64,000 nucleotides of DNA from VRUE01 sp963727465 (GCA_963727465.1 CAVSGL010000018.1:1-64000); one strand, 5' to 3'; counted from the stretch's first letter, positions 8,312-16,764 are shown. Made by a program: numbers and translations. Notes: a model not told the origin generated them from the sequence alone.

Positions 8312-8653
8312 ATGGCACGGGGCGGTCCCGGAGGCTTCGATGTGAACGCGCTGATGAAACAGGCGCAGCAGATGCAGCAGCAGATGGAGCAGGCCCAGGA
8401 GCAGCTCAAGGAGGAGACGGTCGAGGCCAGCGCCGGCGGCGGCATGGTCAAGGTGACGATGGGTGGCGACATGACCCTGCGCGAGATCTCGATCGACCCC
8501 GAGGCGGTCGACCCCGAGGAGGCCGAGATGCTCGCCGACATGGTCCAGGCGGCCGTCAACGAGGCGCTGCGCGCCGCGCAGGAGCTGGCCGGCTCGAAGA
8601 TGGGCGGGATCACCGGCGGCATGGGAGGCCTCGGCGGCCTCCCGGGAATGTGA
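8312..8653 (+). CDS. YbaB/EbfC family nucleoid-associated protein
   Basis: This 113-aa protein contains the family core: a Gln/Met-rich helix (MKQAQQMQQQMEQAQEQL), then VEASAGGGMVKVTMGGD and an acidic helix ending VNEALRAAQEL. YbaB-type proteins bind DNA as dimers. I chose the ATG at 8312 because AAGGAGGAG (8295-8303) lies 8 nt before it; an in-frame ATG at 8288 would put that ribosome site inside the coding region. The stop overlaps the GTG start of recR by 4 nt. Confidence 0.93.
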   Translation: MARGGPGGFDVNALMKQAQQMQQQMEQAQEQLKEETVEASAGGGMVKVTMGGDMTLREISIDPEAVDPEEAEMLADMVQAAVNEALRAAQELAGSKMGGITGGMGGLGGLPGM

Positions 8654-9252
8654 GTTCCGAGGGTCCGGCTCCGCTCTCCCGCCTCGTCGCCGAGCTCTCG
8701 CGGCTGCCGGGAATCGGCCAGCGAACGGCGCAGCGGCTCGCCTTCCACATCCTGCGCGCCCCCGACGAGGAGGCGGCGGCGCTGGCGACCGCGATCCGCG
8801 AGGTGAAGGAGAAGGTCGGCCTCTGCGAGCGCTGCTTCAACCTCTCCGAGGGGCCGCTCTGCCGCATCTGCCAGGACCCGAACCGGGACCAGGCGACGAT
8901 CTGCGTGGTCGAGGAGCCCGCCGACGTGATCCCGATCGAGCGCACGCACGAGTACCGCGGCCTCTACCACGTGCTCGGCGGGGCGCTCTCGCCGATCGAC
9001 GGCGTCGATGCCGGCGACCTGAAGATCGCCGAGCTGCTGCGCCGCGTCGCCGAGGGCGACGTGCGCGAGGTCGTCCTCGCGACCAACCCGACGACCACCG
9101 GCGAGGCCACCGCGCTGCACATCGCCGAGCAGCTGCGCGGCCAGGTCACCGTGACCCGCCTCGCCAGCGGCCTGCCGATCGGGGCCGACCTCGAGCACGC
9201 CGACGAGGTCACGCTGGGCAACGCCCTCGCCGGCCGCCGGGCGCTCGACTGA
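8650..9252 (+). CDS. recR: Recombination mediator protein RecR
   Basis: This 200-aa protein is full length for RecR. It has the helix-hairpin-helix phrase LPGIGQRTAQRLAFHIL, a four-cysteine zinc finger (CERCFNLSEGPLCRIC) and a Toprim domain with VVEEPADVIPIE and TNPTTTGEATALHI. It works with RecO/RecF to load RecA on gapped DNA. The GTG start overlaps the ybaB stop (GTGA), so translation is probably coupled. Confidence 0.96.
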   Translation: MSSEGPAPLSRLVAELSRLPGIGQRTAQRLAFHILRAPDEEAAALATAIREVKEKVGLCERCFNLSEGPLCRICQDPNRDQATICVVEEPADVIPIERTHEYRGLYHVLGGALSPIDGVDAGDLKIAELLRRVAEGDVREVVLATNPTTTGEATALHIAEQLRGQVTVTRLASGLPIGADLEHADEVTLGNALAGRRALD

Positions 9253-9411
9253 CGCGCCGCCGTCCTCCGCTCCGGCCAACTCCGCCGAGCGACATTTGCC
9301 GCCGGGCAGTGCGGGTAAGCAGCTATCGTCAAGCAGAGGATTGAGGTCTGTCGTGACCCCCGGACGGGGTCACGCAGGGGGTCCGGCCCTCGGAGCTCGG
9401 AGGGACAGTCA

Positions 9412-11559
9412 ATGAGGATTCGCTTGCTCACCGCGGCCCTGGTCGCCGCGCTGGCACTGATGACGGGCAGCGCTATGGCGCAGCCGCCGGGACACGCCTG
9501 GGGCAAAGGCCACGGCAGTGGCAAGCCGGAGAAATTGCCGCCGATCGACATGTCGAACGCGGAAAACTGCGACTTCATCGCGCAACCGGGCAACGCCGTC
9601 TGCATGCTGCCCTTCCCCGACGACTACTACACGTCCGCGGACGCGGGCAGCCCGACCGGGCGCCGCATCGACTTCAAGACCGCGGGGATGCCGGCCAACG
9701 TCTTCGGTACGCACATCTCCGCCACCCCCTACAACGCCGCGGACGGCTTCAGCCAGGGCGCGGCGATCCTGCTCAAGGTGCCCGGCATCGAAACGGTCGC
9801 CGACGTGCAGGCGAGCGGCGCGGTCCCGATCAACCACATCGGCCGCTACCGCTGGCGGAAGTCTCCGGTCGTCGTGATCGACGCCAATACCGGCAGGCGC
9901 TGGCCGATCTGGGTCGAGATCGACTCGACCGCCTCGAACCCGGCGAAAGCCGCGCTCGAGATCCACCCGGCGACCAACTTCGCCGCCGGCCACCGCTACA
10001 TCGTCGCCCTGCGCCACCTGCGCAACGCCGCCGGCGAAAAGATCGAAGCTCCCGCCGCCTTCCGCTACTACCGCGACCGGGTGCCCTCCAAACAGCCGGA
10101 GATCAATCAACGGCGCAAGCACTTCCGCGCGATCTTCAAGCGGCTGCGGCAGTCCGGGATCGCCCGGCGCGACCTCTACCTCGCCTGGGACTTCACCGTG
10201 GCGAGCGACCAGAACAACGCCGGCCGCGAGCTGGCGATGCGCAACGCCGCCTTCGCTCAGCTCGGCGACACCAACCTCGCCGACGGCGTGCCGCAGGGCA
10301 GCTCGCCGAGCTTCGAAGTCGAAGAAGTCCAGGAAAACCCCAACCCCGGGCAGATCGCCCGCCGGGTCAAAGGCACCTTCCAGGTCCCCTGCTACCTGTT
10401 TCCGAGCTGCGCCCCGGGCGGCACGATGCAGCTCGACGCGGGCGGGTCGCCGAAACAGAACGGCACCTGGACGGCCAATTTCGACTGCATCGTTCCCGAG
10501 TCGGTGACCACCGGACCGGCCGGAACCGGCAGGCCCTCGCTCTACGGCCACGGCCTCTTCGGCAGCGCCTCGGAGGTCGGCTCGAGCTCGCAGCGGACGC
10601 TCAGCCAGGCGCATGGGATCGTCCAGTGCGCGACCGATGAGATCGGCATGTCGCAGAGCGACGTCGGCGTGGCGATCGCCGCCCTACAGAACCTGACGCT
10701 GTTCCCGGCGCTGCCCGATCGCCTCCAGCAGGGACTGCTCGACGAGCTCTACCTGGGCCGGGCGATGATCAGCTCGGGTGGGTTCACCACCGCCGCGGCG
10801 TTCCACCAGGACGGCACGCTGGGCAGCGGCCCGGTGCTCGACACCAGCCACCTCTACTACAACGGCAACAGCCAGGGCGGGATCATGGGCGGCGCCCTGA
10901 CCGCGGTCTCTCCGGACTTCACCCGGGCCTCGCTCGGCGTGCCGGCGATGAACTACTCGGTCCTGCTGCCGCGCTCGGTCGACTTCGATCAGTTCGCGGC
11001 GGTGCTCTACCCGTCCTACCCGGACGAAACGGCGCGGCCGCTCGTCCTCGACCTGATCCAGATGCTCTGGGACCGGGGCGAGCCGAACGGGTACGCCCAC
11101 CGGATGACCGACGACCCATTGCCGAACACGCCGGCCCACCAGGTGCTGCTCGACGTCGCCTTCGGCGACCACCAGGTGACCGACTACCAGGCCGACGTCG
11201 AGGCCCGCACGATCGGCGCCAGGGCGCACCGCCCGGTGCTCTACCCGGGCCGCTGGCCGGACACCGACGTGCTCTGGAACGTGCCGAGCATCGACAGCTA
11301 CCCGTACACGGGCTCGGCGATCTACTACTGGGACATCGGCCCCGTGCGCGAAGACCCGTCCAACCCGGGCTCGTTCATCGGCGTGCCGCCGCCCCCGTAC
11401 GAGAACCTGCCCAACCGCGGCGGCGAAGACCCGCACGGGGCGCCGCGCGCGGCGGCTGCCGAGCAGCAGCTCGTCTCCGACTTCTTCGCCGGAGCGATCC
11501 AGGCCGGCGACGACTGCGGCGGCGGGCCCTGCTACGCGGGCAGCTTCACCGGGCCGTAG
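9412..11559 (+). CDS. Secreted alpha/beta-hydrolase-like protein
   Basis: This 715-aa protein begins with a signal peptide (MRIRLLTAALVAALALMTGSAMA) and should be exported. Around residue 370 is an oxyanion-like stretch, PSLYGHGLFGSASEVG, and the nucleophile elbow GNSQGG places Ser487 as the likely nucleophile. Further on, LLDVAFGDHQV (about 580) resembles the Asp/His region of such enzymes. Esterase or lipase activity is plausible, but the substrate is unknown. GGAGGGACAG just before the ATG is the ribosome site, and a 12-bp hairpin follows the stop. I do not recognise a named family. Confidence 0.7.
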   Translation: MRIRLLTAALVAALALMTGSAMAQPPGHAWGKGHGSGKPEKLPPIDMSNAENCDFIAQPGNAVCMLPFPDDYYTSADAGSPTGRRIDFKTAGMPANVFGTHISATPYNAADGFSQGAAILLKVPGIETVADVQASGAVPINHIGRYRWRKSPVVVIDANTGRRWPIWVEIDSTASNPAKAALEIHPATNFAAGHRYIVALRHLRNAAGEKIEAPAAFRYYRDRVPSKQPEINQRRKHFRAIFKRLRQSGIARRDLYLAWDFTVASDQNNAGRELAMRNAAFAQLGDTNLADGVPQGSSPSFEVEEVQENPNPGQIARRVKGTFQVPCYLFPSCAPGGTMQLDAGGSPKQNGTWTANFDCIVPESVTTGPAGTGRPSLYGHGLFGSASEVGSSSQRTLSQAHGIVQCATDEIGMSQSDVGVAIAALQNLTLFPALPDRLQQGLLDELYLGRAMISSGGFTTAAAFHQDGTLGSGPVLDTSHLYYNGNSQGGIMGGALTAVSPDFTRASLGVPAMNYSVLLPRSVDFDQFAAVLYPSYPDETARPLVLDLIQMLWDRGEPNGYAHRMTDDPLPNTPAHQVLLDVAFGDHQVTDYQADVEARTIGARAHRPVLYPGRWPDTDVLWNVPSIDSYPYTGSAIYYWDIGPVREDPSNPGSFIGVPPPPYENLPNRGGEDPHGAPRAAAAEQQLVSDFFAGAIQAGDDCGGGPCYAGSFTGP

Positions 11560-11581
11560 ACAAATCGTCTAGACGGGTGTC

Positions 11582-11610
11582 GAGCCGCAAATTGCGGGAA
11601 TTTGCGGCTC
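11582..11610 (+). terminator. 12-bp hairpin after the secreted hydrolase gene
   Basis: GAGCCGCAAATT (11582-11593) pairs perfectly with AATTTGCGGCTC (11599-11610) around GCGGG, 22 nt after the stop codon. There is no long U-tract. It is the best terminator candidate for the gene at 9412-11559. Confidence 0.65.
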
Positions 11611-11641
11611 TGGCGTCCGCCTGCTTCGCCAAGGTCTCGGC

Positions 11642-12364
11642 GTGGCCGCCGAGACGCCGACAATCGATGCTCTGACCGGCGGCTCCGGCGCGGGCAAGCT
11701 GGCGCGGGAGGTCTCCGCTCTACAGGCGTCGTTGCTGGGCCGGCTGCACGAGGAGATGGCCGGCGGCGACGCGGCGCTGTTCGCCGCGGCGGCGCAGAAG
11801 CTCGCCGAGGAGTTCGGCTCGGTCACCGCGACCGCGGTCGGCACGCTCTGGGAGGGCGCCGGCGAGACGCCCCCGGCGGCCGGCGAGGGCGAGCACCCGA
11901 GCCTCTACCGGCCGGGGCAGCTGCGCCGCCGCCTCGACCAGCTGCTCGAGTGCCACCGCCGCTACGAGCAGCCCTTCGCCCTGGTCGTCTTCGACGTCGA
12001 GGGCCCGGGCGCCCGCGACGACGAGGGGGACGGTGGCCGCCAGACCGCGCTCGCCGTGGTCGGCGCGGCGCTGGGCGAGAGCGTCCGCCTCGTTGACGAG
12101 ACCTTCCGGCTCGAGGAGGACGCGCTATGCGTGCTCGCGCCGGGTCAGGGGACGGTCGGCGGCGTGCAGATGGCCGAGCGGCTGCTGACCCAGCTCGAGG
12201 ACCTCGAGCGGGCCGGAGGGCTGCGGATCGGGATCTCGGCCGGCGTCGTCGCCTGCCCCGAGCACGGCGACGACGCCGACGGCCTGCTGCACAGGGCCGA
12301 CGAGGCGATGTGGCGAGCCCGCTCGGTCGGCCAGCCGGTCGGCGTCGGCGCCCTCGCCAACTGA
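11642..12364 (+). CDS. GGDEF-like protein with degenerate active site
   Basis: This 240-aa protein starts at a GTG. The C-terminal half follows the GGDEF fold: LRRRLDQLLECHRRYEQPFALVVFDVEG resembles the first strand and metal site, and GISAGVVACPEHGDDADGLLHRADEAMWRAR is the conserved end. Where GGDEF should stand the sequence reads RLEEDAL, so diguanylate cyclase activity is doubtful; it may be a regulatory or nucleotide-binding relic. The N-terminal 100 residues are helical with no recognisable sensor domain. It ends just before an operator-like palindrome and a pseudogene. Confidence 0.65.
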   Translation: MAAETPTIDALTGGSGAGKLAREVSALQASLLGRLHEEMAGGDAALFAAAAQKLAEEFGSVTATAVGTLWEGAGETPPAAGEGEHPSLYRPGQLRRRLDQLLECHRRYEQPFALVVFDVEGPGARDDEGDGGRQTALAVVGAALGESVRLVDETFRLEEDALCVLAPGQGTVGGVQMAERLLTQLEDLERAGGLRIGISAGVVACPEHGDDADGLLHRADEAMWRARSVGQPVGVGALAN

Positions 12365-12401
12365 AATTCCGTCAATCGTTGGCGCCATTTCCGCCATCAA
12401 T

Positions 12402-12418
12402 TGACGGATAATCCGTCA
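12402..12418. promoter_or_regulatory. Perfect palindrome (operator-like) before the ATPase remnant
   Basis: TGACGGATAATCCGTCA is a perfect palindrome with 7-nt arms and TAA at its centre. Further arms TCCGTCA (12368-12374) and TGACGGA (12424-12430) flank it. The same architecture, TGACGCATAATACGTCG, lies at 37325-37341 before an intact ATPase gene. It is probably an operator kept after the gene body was lost. Confidence 0.55.
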
Positions 12419-12581
12419 CTGGCTGACGGAATTCTCCCGGCGGGACTTCCGCGGCCTCGAAACGCTCCGCGACGAGCGGGGCGACGCCTTCGCCGCAGGC
12501 GTGGTCATTCATGCCGGGGAGCAGACGCTGCCGTTCGGCGACCGACTGTGGGCGCTGCCCGTCTCAGCTCTCTGGAGTTAG
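12405..12581 (+). pseudogene. 3' remnant of a DUF4143/AAA-type ATPase
   Basis: The frame opens after a TGA and encodes about 58 residues including RDFRGLETLRDE, GVVIHAGEQTLPFGDRLW and ALPVSALWS before TAG. This matches the C-terminal end of DUF4143-containing ATPases, whose tails read like GEQTLPFGDRLWALPISALW. The P-loop domain and start are missing. An operator-like palindrome sits right at the 5' edge, as if an internal deletion joined the regulatory region to the last 60 codons. Confidence 0.65.
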
Positions 12582-12602
12582 GCGGCGCCTTGCAAGATCG
12601 CT

Positions 12603-12623
12603 GACAGATTCCCGAAATCTGTC
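12603..12623. promoter_or_regulatory. Inverted repeat upstream of the MerR-like gene
   Basis: GACAGATT and AATCTGTC are exact inverse copies around CCCGA, 36 nt before the ATG at 12659. The place and symmetry suit a regulator binding site for the adjacent MerR-like gene, or a short terminator. Confidence 0.4.
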
Positions 12624-12658
12624 CATAACTCGTGTAAACCTGGAAATCCGGTGCCAGA

Positions 12659-13507
12659 ATGCTGCGCGTGCCGGGAATTCGAACCAACGCCGCCGCCGAG
12701 GTGCTGGGGGTCAGCCCCAACACCCTGCGCAGCTGGGAGCGCCGCTACGGCTTCCCGGTGCCGAAGCGGACGCCCGGCAACCACCGCAACTACGAGCTGG
12801 TCGAGCTTCAGACGCTGCGCGACGCGCTCGCCGAGACGGGCAACATCTCCTCGGCGATCGAGCTGGCGCGCCAGCGCCAGGAGGCGCCGGCCAACGGCGG
12901 CGGACTGCTCGCCGCCTTCGAGAGCTTCGACGAGGACGCGGCCGACCGGGCGATCGAGCAGAGCCTCGCGGTGCGGCCGCTCGAGCGCACGGTGGAGGAG
13001 CTGCTGCTGCCGGCCGTCGACGAGCTCGCCGCCGACCCCGAACGCGCCGCCGAGCTCGAGTTCGCCGCCCGCTGGGCGACCGGCTGGCTGCATGGCGCCC
13101 GCCGGCTCGCCTCGATCGCCTCGCGCCCGGCCGGGATCCTGCTGCTCGACTCCAGCCGCGGATCCGACGCCGAGGCGGTCCATGCGCAGGCGCTCGACCT
13201 CGCGCTGCGCCGTGCCGGCTTCCGCGTGCTGATGCTCTCCGACGAGCTCGGCGAGGAGCGGATGGAGCGCGCCCTCGGCGCCCTCGCGCCGACCGCGATC
13301 ATCCTCTGCGGCCCCGGCGCCGACACGCCTTCCGCCGTGCAGCTCGTGCGCAAGATCCGCGACGCGGGCTTCGACGCGCCGCTCTACGGCTTCCGCGCCA
13401 GCGGCCTGATCGGGGACGCGATCCCCGCCGCCGGCGAGCACCCCAGCCAGGTGACCGGGATGCTCAACGCCGACCTGCGCCGCCGCGCCAGCCAGGCGTT
13501 CGCCTGA
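12659..13507 (+). CDS. MerR-family regulator with a cobalamin-binding-like domain
   Basis: This 282-aa protein has an N-terminal MerR winged helix (RTNAAAEVLGVSPNTLRSWERRYGF, then the wing PKRTPGNHRNYEL). A four-helix region (about 80-150) and a Rossmann-like C-terminal domain follow, the order of the CarH/LitR B12-dependent light regulators. The usual DxHxxG cobalamin ligand motif is absent: the matching strand reads LLLDSSRGSDAEAVHAQ. B12 binding is therefore doubtful, and it may sense another ligand or none. An inverted repeat lies upstream and a hairpin of the CCGCTATGCG family follows the stop. Confidence 0.82.
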   Translation: MLRVPGIRTNAAAEVLGVSPNTLRSWERRYGFPVPKRTPGNHRNYELVELQTLRDALAETGNISSAIELARQRQEAPANGGGLLAAFESFDEDAADRAIEQSLAVRPLERTVEELLLPAVDELAADPERAAELEFAARWATGWLHGARRLASIASRPAGILLLDSSRGSDAEAVHAQALDLALRRAGFRVLMLSDELGEERMERALGALAPTAIILCGPGADTPSAVQLVRKIRDAGFDAPLYGFRASGLIGDAIPAAGEHPSQVTGMLNADLRRRASQAFA

Positions 13508-13514
13508 CCACCGT

Positions 13515-13552
13515 GGTCGAGGTTTTCACCGCTATGCGGTCATAACCTCGAC
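13515..13552. repeat. Hairpin of the CCGCTATGCG repeat family (copy 1)
   Basis: GGTCGAGGTT pairs with AACCTCGAC around a loop holding CCGCTATGCG. It has the same 38-nt length and plan as two copies at 48707-48744 and 48768-48805. It sits 8 nt after the MerR-like stop and between convergent genes, so it may work as a two-way terminator. A second small hairpin, GGCACC-T-GGTGCC, follows at 13553. Confidence 0.65.
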
Positions 13553-13575
13553 GGCACCTGGTGCCGGACACGGCA

Positions 13576-13932
13576 CTAGTCGAGCAGGATCAGCACGGCG
13601 GTGAGCACGCCGAGCGCCACCCCGCCGGTGGCGAGCGCGGCGCGCGCCCGGCCGGGCGGCTCCGGAAAGCGCCCCGTCGCCAGCACGCGCTCGACTTCGC
13701 TGCTGCGGCGGTTGCCGTAGGCGATCGCGAGGATGCCCCAGAGGGCGAAGCCGACGCCGGCGACGACGTAGGGCCAGCGCACGGCGCTCTTATTCAGCTC
13801 GGGCACCACCCGGCCGATCCCGAGGGCGACGGCGAGGGCGGTGAGCCCGGTGCGCCACCAGGCGAGTTCGGTGCGTTCGTTGGCCAGCCGCGTGCGCCGC
13901 GTCGCGTCGGCTATTTCGCTCTCGTGGCTCAT
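13576..13932 (-). CDS. DUF202 (YidH-type) small membrane protein
   Basis: This 118-aa protein has RTRLANERTELAWWRTGLTALAV near its N-terminus, the DUF202 signature, and three predicted helices (about 28-45, 55-75, 98-116). Function is unknown. The ATG at 13932 overlaps the stop of the MMPL gene by 4 nt (ATGA), so it is the last gene of the PadR-MMPL-DUF202 operon. Confidence 0.85.
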   Translation of the reverse strand: MSHESEIADATRRTRLANERTELAWWRTGLTALAVALGIGRVVPELNKSAVRWPYVVAGVGFALWGILAIAYGNRRSSEVERVLATGRFPEPPGRARAALATGGVALGVLTAVLILLD

Positions 13933-16064
13933 TTCGCCGTCTCCGGCAGCACAGTCTCGCTGATCCCGAAGCGCTCGTGCAGCCGTCGCAGCGGCGCCGG
14001 CGCCCACCAGTTCCACCCGCCGAGCAGCTTCATCAGCGAGGGCACGAGCAGGGCGCGGATGATGCTGGCGTCGATCAGCACGGCGAGCGCGGTGCCGACC
14101 CCGTTCTGTTTGATGAAGATGATCTGCGAGGTGGCGAAGGCGCCGATCGCGACCGCGAACAGCAGCGCCGCGGCGGTGACGATGCGGCCGGTGCGCTCGA
14201 GTCCGATCGCGACGCTCTCGGTGTTCGAGGCGCCGCCGTCGCGCGCCTCCTTGATCCGCGAGAGCAGGAAGACCGCGTAGTCGGTCGAGAGCCCGAAGGC
14301 GACCGCGAAGAGCAGGATCGGCATCGTCTGCTCGATCCCGCCGGTGCTCGTGTAGTCGAGCAGGCCTTCCAGCCGGCCGTCCTGGAAGATCAGCACCAGC
14401 AGGCCGAAGACGGCGCTGAGGTTGAGCACGTTCATGATCAGCGACTTGACCGGCAGCACCACCGATCCCGTCATCAGGAAGAGGATCACGAGGGTGGCGA
14501 GGACGATGATCGCGAAGGCGATCGGCAGGTGCCGGGCGAGGCTCGACTGGAAGTCGATGAAGTCGGCCGTGGCGCCGCCGACCAGCACCGTCGTCCCCGG
14601 CGGCGCCGCGATCTGGCGCACCTGCCCGACGGTGGTCTGGCTGGCCTCCGAGGTGAACGGGTGGGCGGAGATCGCCTGGATCGCGGTGACGCCGTCGCGC
14701 AGCCGCTGCGGCGGGCGGACGGCGGCGATCCCCGGGACCCGGCGGACCTCGCCGGCCAGCTTCGCGAGCTGGGCGCGGTTGCCGCCCCTGACCGAGACCC
14801 ACACCGGCGCTTCGCGGTAGGGCGGGAATTCGTCGGTGACCACGTCGTAGGCCTGGCGGGCGCTCGCGCCGCCCGGCAGCACCCTGGCGTCGACGGTGTC
14901 GAACTGGATGCTGAAGAAGGGGATGCCGAGCACGATCAGGAAGGTCGCGCAGAGCGTCGCGATCGGCACCGGCCGCCGCATGACGAAGCGCGAGAGGCGG
15001 TACCAGAAGCCCCGCTCGTCCGGGCGCGTCTCGGCCTCGGCGCGGCGCCGCAGGAAGCGCGGCGAGAGCGCGTTGACGCGGGTGCCGAGCAGGGTCAGCA
15101 CCGCGGGCAGCACGGTGAGCGAGATCGCCGCCGCGAGCAGCGCCACCAGGGAGCCGCCGAGGCCCATCGAGTAGAGGAAGCGCTGCGGGAAGACGAGCAG
15201 CGAGGCGAGCGCCGCGGCCACCGTCAGCGAGGAGAAGAAGACCGTGCGGCCGGCGGTCGCGAGCACGCGCCGCATCGCCGCCAGCCCCGGCCCGTCCTTG
15301 GCGATCTCCTCGCGATAGCGGGAGACGATGAAGAGGCTGTAGTCGATCGCCAGGCCGAGCCCGAGCCCGGTGGTCAGGTTGAGCGCGAAGATCGAGATCG
15401 AGCCGACCTCGCTGGCGAGCCGCAGGACGAGGAAGGTGCCGACGATCGCCAGCGCCCCGATCATCACCGGCAGCAGCGAGGCGACGAGGCTGCGGAAGAA
15501 GACGAAGGAGAGCAGGAAGAGCAGGGGGAAGGCGAGCATCTCGGCCCGGCGCAGGTCTTCCTCGACCTGCTTGTTGACCTGCTCCTGGGCGACCGCGCCG
15601 CCGCCGACGAGGATGCCGGGCCGCCCGGCGAGCCGGTCGGTGATGTCGCCCGCGGCTTCCTGGGACTTCTTGTCGTCGGTCGGCTTCAACCCGACCGCGA
15701 GGTAGGTCGAGCGGCCGTCGTGGGAGACGAAGTCGCGCGAGCCGGTCGTGTAGTAGCCGCTGACCGCGGCGACGTCGGACCGCTGGCGCAGTTCCCGTTC
15801 GAGCGCCGCGATGCGCTGCCGCGTGGCCGGCGCGGCGACGGGCGCGTTGCGGACGACGACCAGCACCGCCGGCCCGCGCAGGCCGGCGTCCTGGAGCTGT
15901 TCCCTTGCCTTGACGGTCTCGGTGGCCGGGTCGTCGGCGCCGTAGGGGTCGAGCTTCGAGGCGACCGAGCCGCCGAGCGCGCCGGCGACGAGGAAGAGGG
16001 CGATCGCGAAGAGGCCGACGCGGCGGGCGCGACGGTCTGCGAGGCGGGCGAGTGAATCGAACAT
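13929..16064 (-). CDS. MMPL-family RND transporter
   Basis: This 711-aa protein has the MMPL plan: one helix, a periplasmic domain, six helices, a second periplasmic domain and six more helices. Typical phrases are GLGLGLAIDYSLFIVSRYREE and AFGLSTDYAVFLLSRIKEARD, which carry the acidic residues for proton coupling. It probably exports lipids or drugs. I chose MFDSLARLADRR at 16064, whose ATG overlaps the PadR stop by one base (TGATG). The short in-frame extension upstream to 16139 lies inside the PadR gene. Confidence 0.92.
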   Translation of the reverse strand: MFDSLARLADRRARRVGLFAIALFLVAGALGGSVASKLDPYGADDPATETVKAREQLQDAGLRGPAVLVVVRNAPVAAPATRQRIAALERELRQRSDVAAVSGYYTTGSRDFVSHDGRSTYLAVGLKPTDDKKSQEAAGDITDRLAGRPGILVGGGAVAQEQVNKQVEEDLRRAEMLAFPLLFLLSFVFFRSLVASLLPVMIGALAIVGTFLVLRLASEVGSISIFALNLTTGLGLGLAIDYSLFIVSRYREEIAKDGPGLAAMRRVLATAGRTVFFSSLTVAAALASLLVFPQRFLYSMGLGGSLVALLAAAISLTVLPAVLTLLGTRVNALSPRFLRRRAEAETRPDERGFWYRLSRFVMRRPVPIATLCATFLIVLGIPFFSIQFDTVDARVLPGGASARQAYDVVTDEFPPYREAPVWVSVRGGNRAQLAKLAGEVRRVPGIAAVRPPQRLRDGVTAIQAISAHPFTSEASQTTVGQVRQIAAPPGTTVLVGGATADFIDFQSSLARHLPIAFAIIVLATLVILFLMTGSVVLPVKSLIMNVLNLSAVFGLLVLIFQDGRLEGLLDYTSTGGIEQTMPILLFAVAFGLSTDYAVFLLSRIKEARDGGASNTESVAIGLERTGRIVTAAALLFAVAIGAFATSQIIFIKQNGVGTALAVLIDASIIRALLVPSLMKLLGGWNWWAPAPLRRLHERFGISETVLPETAK

Positions 16065-16612
16065 CAGCGGCTCCCTTTCTCTTTGGCCGGCACGGCGAGC
16101 AGCTCGGCCTCCATCCGCTCGCACCAGTCGGCAAACCACTCGTTGAACTCGATCCCCGCCCGCAGCACCATCGGCGGGTAGGGGTCCTCGATTGCTTCCT
16201 TTTCCCCCTCCATGGAGCGCAGCCGCTCGACCAGGTCGAGCCGCTGGCGGCGCATCGCGCGCAGCGTCTCCACCGCCTCGGCCGGCTTCAGCACGCCGGA
16301 GAAGAAGAGTTTGAGCAGCCCTTCTTCGCGCATCTCGATCACCTCCGGCGGCTTGCGCAGCCAGTCCTTCAGCTCCGCCTCGCCGTCGGCGGTGATCGCG
16401 TAGCGCGTGCGCTTGCGGTCGCCGGTCGAGGCGTCGATGCCTTCGACAAGCCCCGCCTCCGCCAGCCGCTTCAGCTCCGGATAGATCTGCCCGTAGCTGG
16501 CCGCCCAGAAGAACCGCGTCGATTTGTCGACCACGGCCTTGATCTCATACCCCGACCGCGGCTCCCCGCTGACCAGTCCGAGAATCACATACGCAGTCGC
16601 ACTGAGCTCCAT
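16064..16612 (-). CDS. PadR-family transcriptional regulator
   Basis: This 182-aa protein has the PadR winged helix, ELSATAYVILGLVSGEPRSGYEIKAVVDKSTRFFWAASYGQIYPELKRLAEAGLV in outline, then a C-terminal coiled-coil domain (about 95-180). PadR proteins repress the transport genes beside them and lift on binding small molecules. A perfect 12-bp inverted repeat (16618-16644) ends 5 nt before the start codon, which points to autoregulation of the whole PadR-MMPL-DUF202 operon. Confidence 0.92.
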   Translation of the reverse strand: MELSATAYVILGLVSGEPRSGYEIKAVVDKSTRFFWAASYGQIYPELKRLAEAGLVEGIDASTGDRKRTRYAITADGEAELKDWLRKPPEVIEMREEGLLKLFFSGVLKPAEAVETLRAMRRQRLDLVERLRSMEGEKEAIEDPYPPMVLRAGIEFNEWFADWCERMEAELLAVPAKEKGSR

Positions 16613-16617
16613 CTCGC

Positions 16618-16644
16618 CTAGATATATCGCTCCGATATATCTAG
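16618..16644. promoter_or_regulatory. PadR operator candidate
   Basis: CTAGATATATCG (16618-16629) and CGATATATCTAG (16633-16644) are exact reverse complements around CTC. AT-rich dyads are typical PadR sites, and this one lies directly upstream of padR in a very GC-rich region. Confidence 0.75.
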
Positions 16645-16714
16645 ATGTGTGACCTAGCGCACGCTCATCCCATCTCCGCTCAGGCGCGGAGCCCGCCTAT
16701 GAGGCGAGTGCAAT

Positions 16715-16764
16715 CGCCCATCCAACATTGACCCCTTTCTGGTGTGGTCAATGTTGGATGGGCG
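16715..16764. repeat. 19-bp perfect inverted repeat
   Basis: Arms 16715-16733 and 16746-16764 are exact reverse complements, each holding CCATCCAACATTGACC or its inverse, around a 12-nt loop. The right arm overlaps the start of the small ORF at 16758. It may be the end of a decayed mobile element, a terminator or an operator. Confidence 0.5.

Noticed and set aside
12401..12604. Open frame of 67 codons starting at 12401
   Set aside because: It is another frame of the ATPase remnant; the real homology is in the frame 12405-12581.
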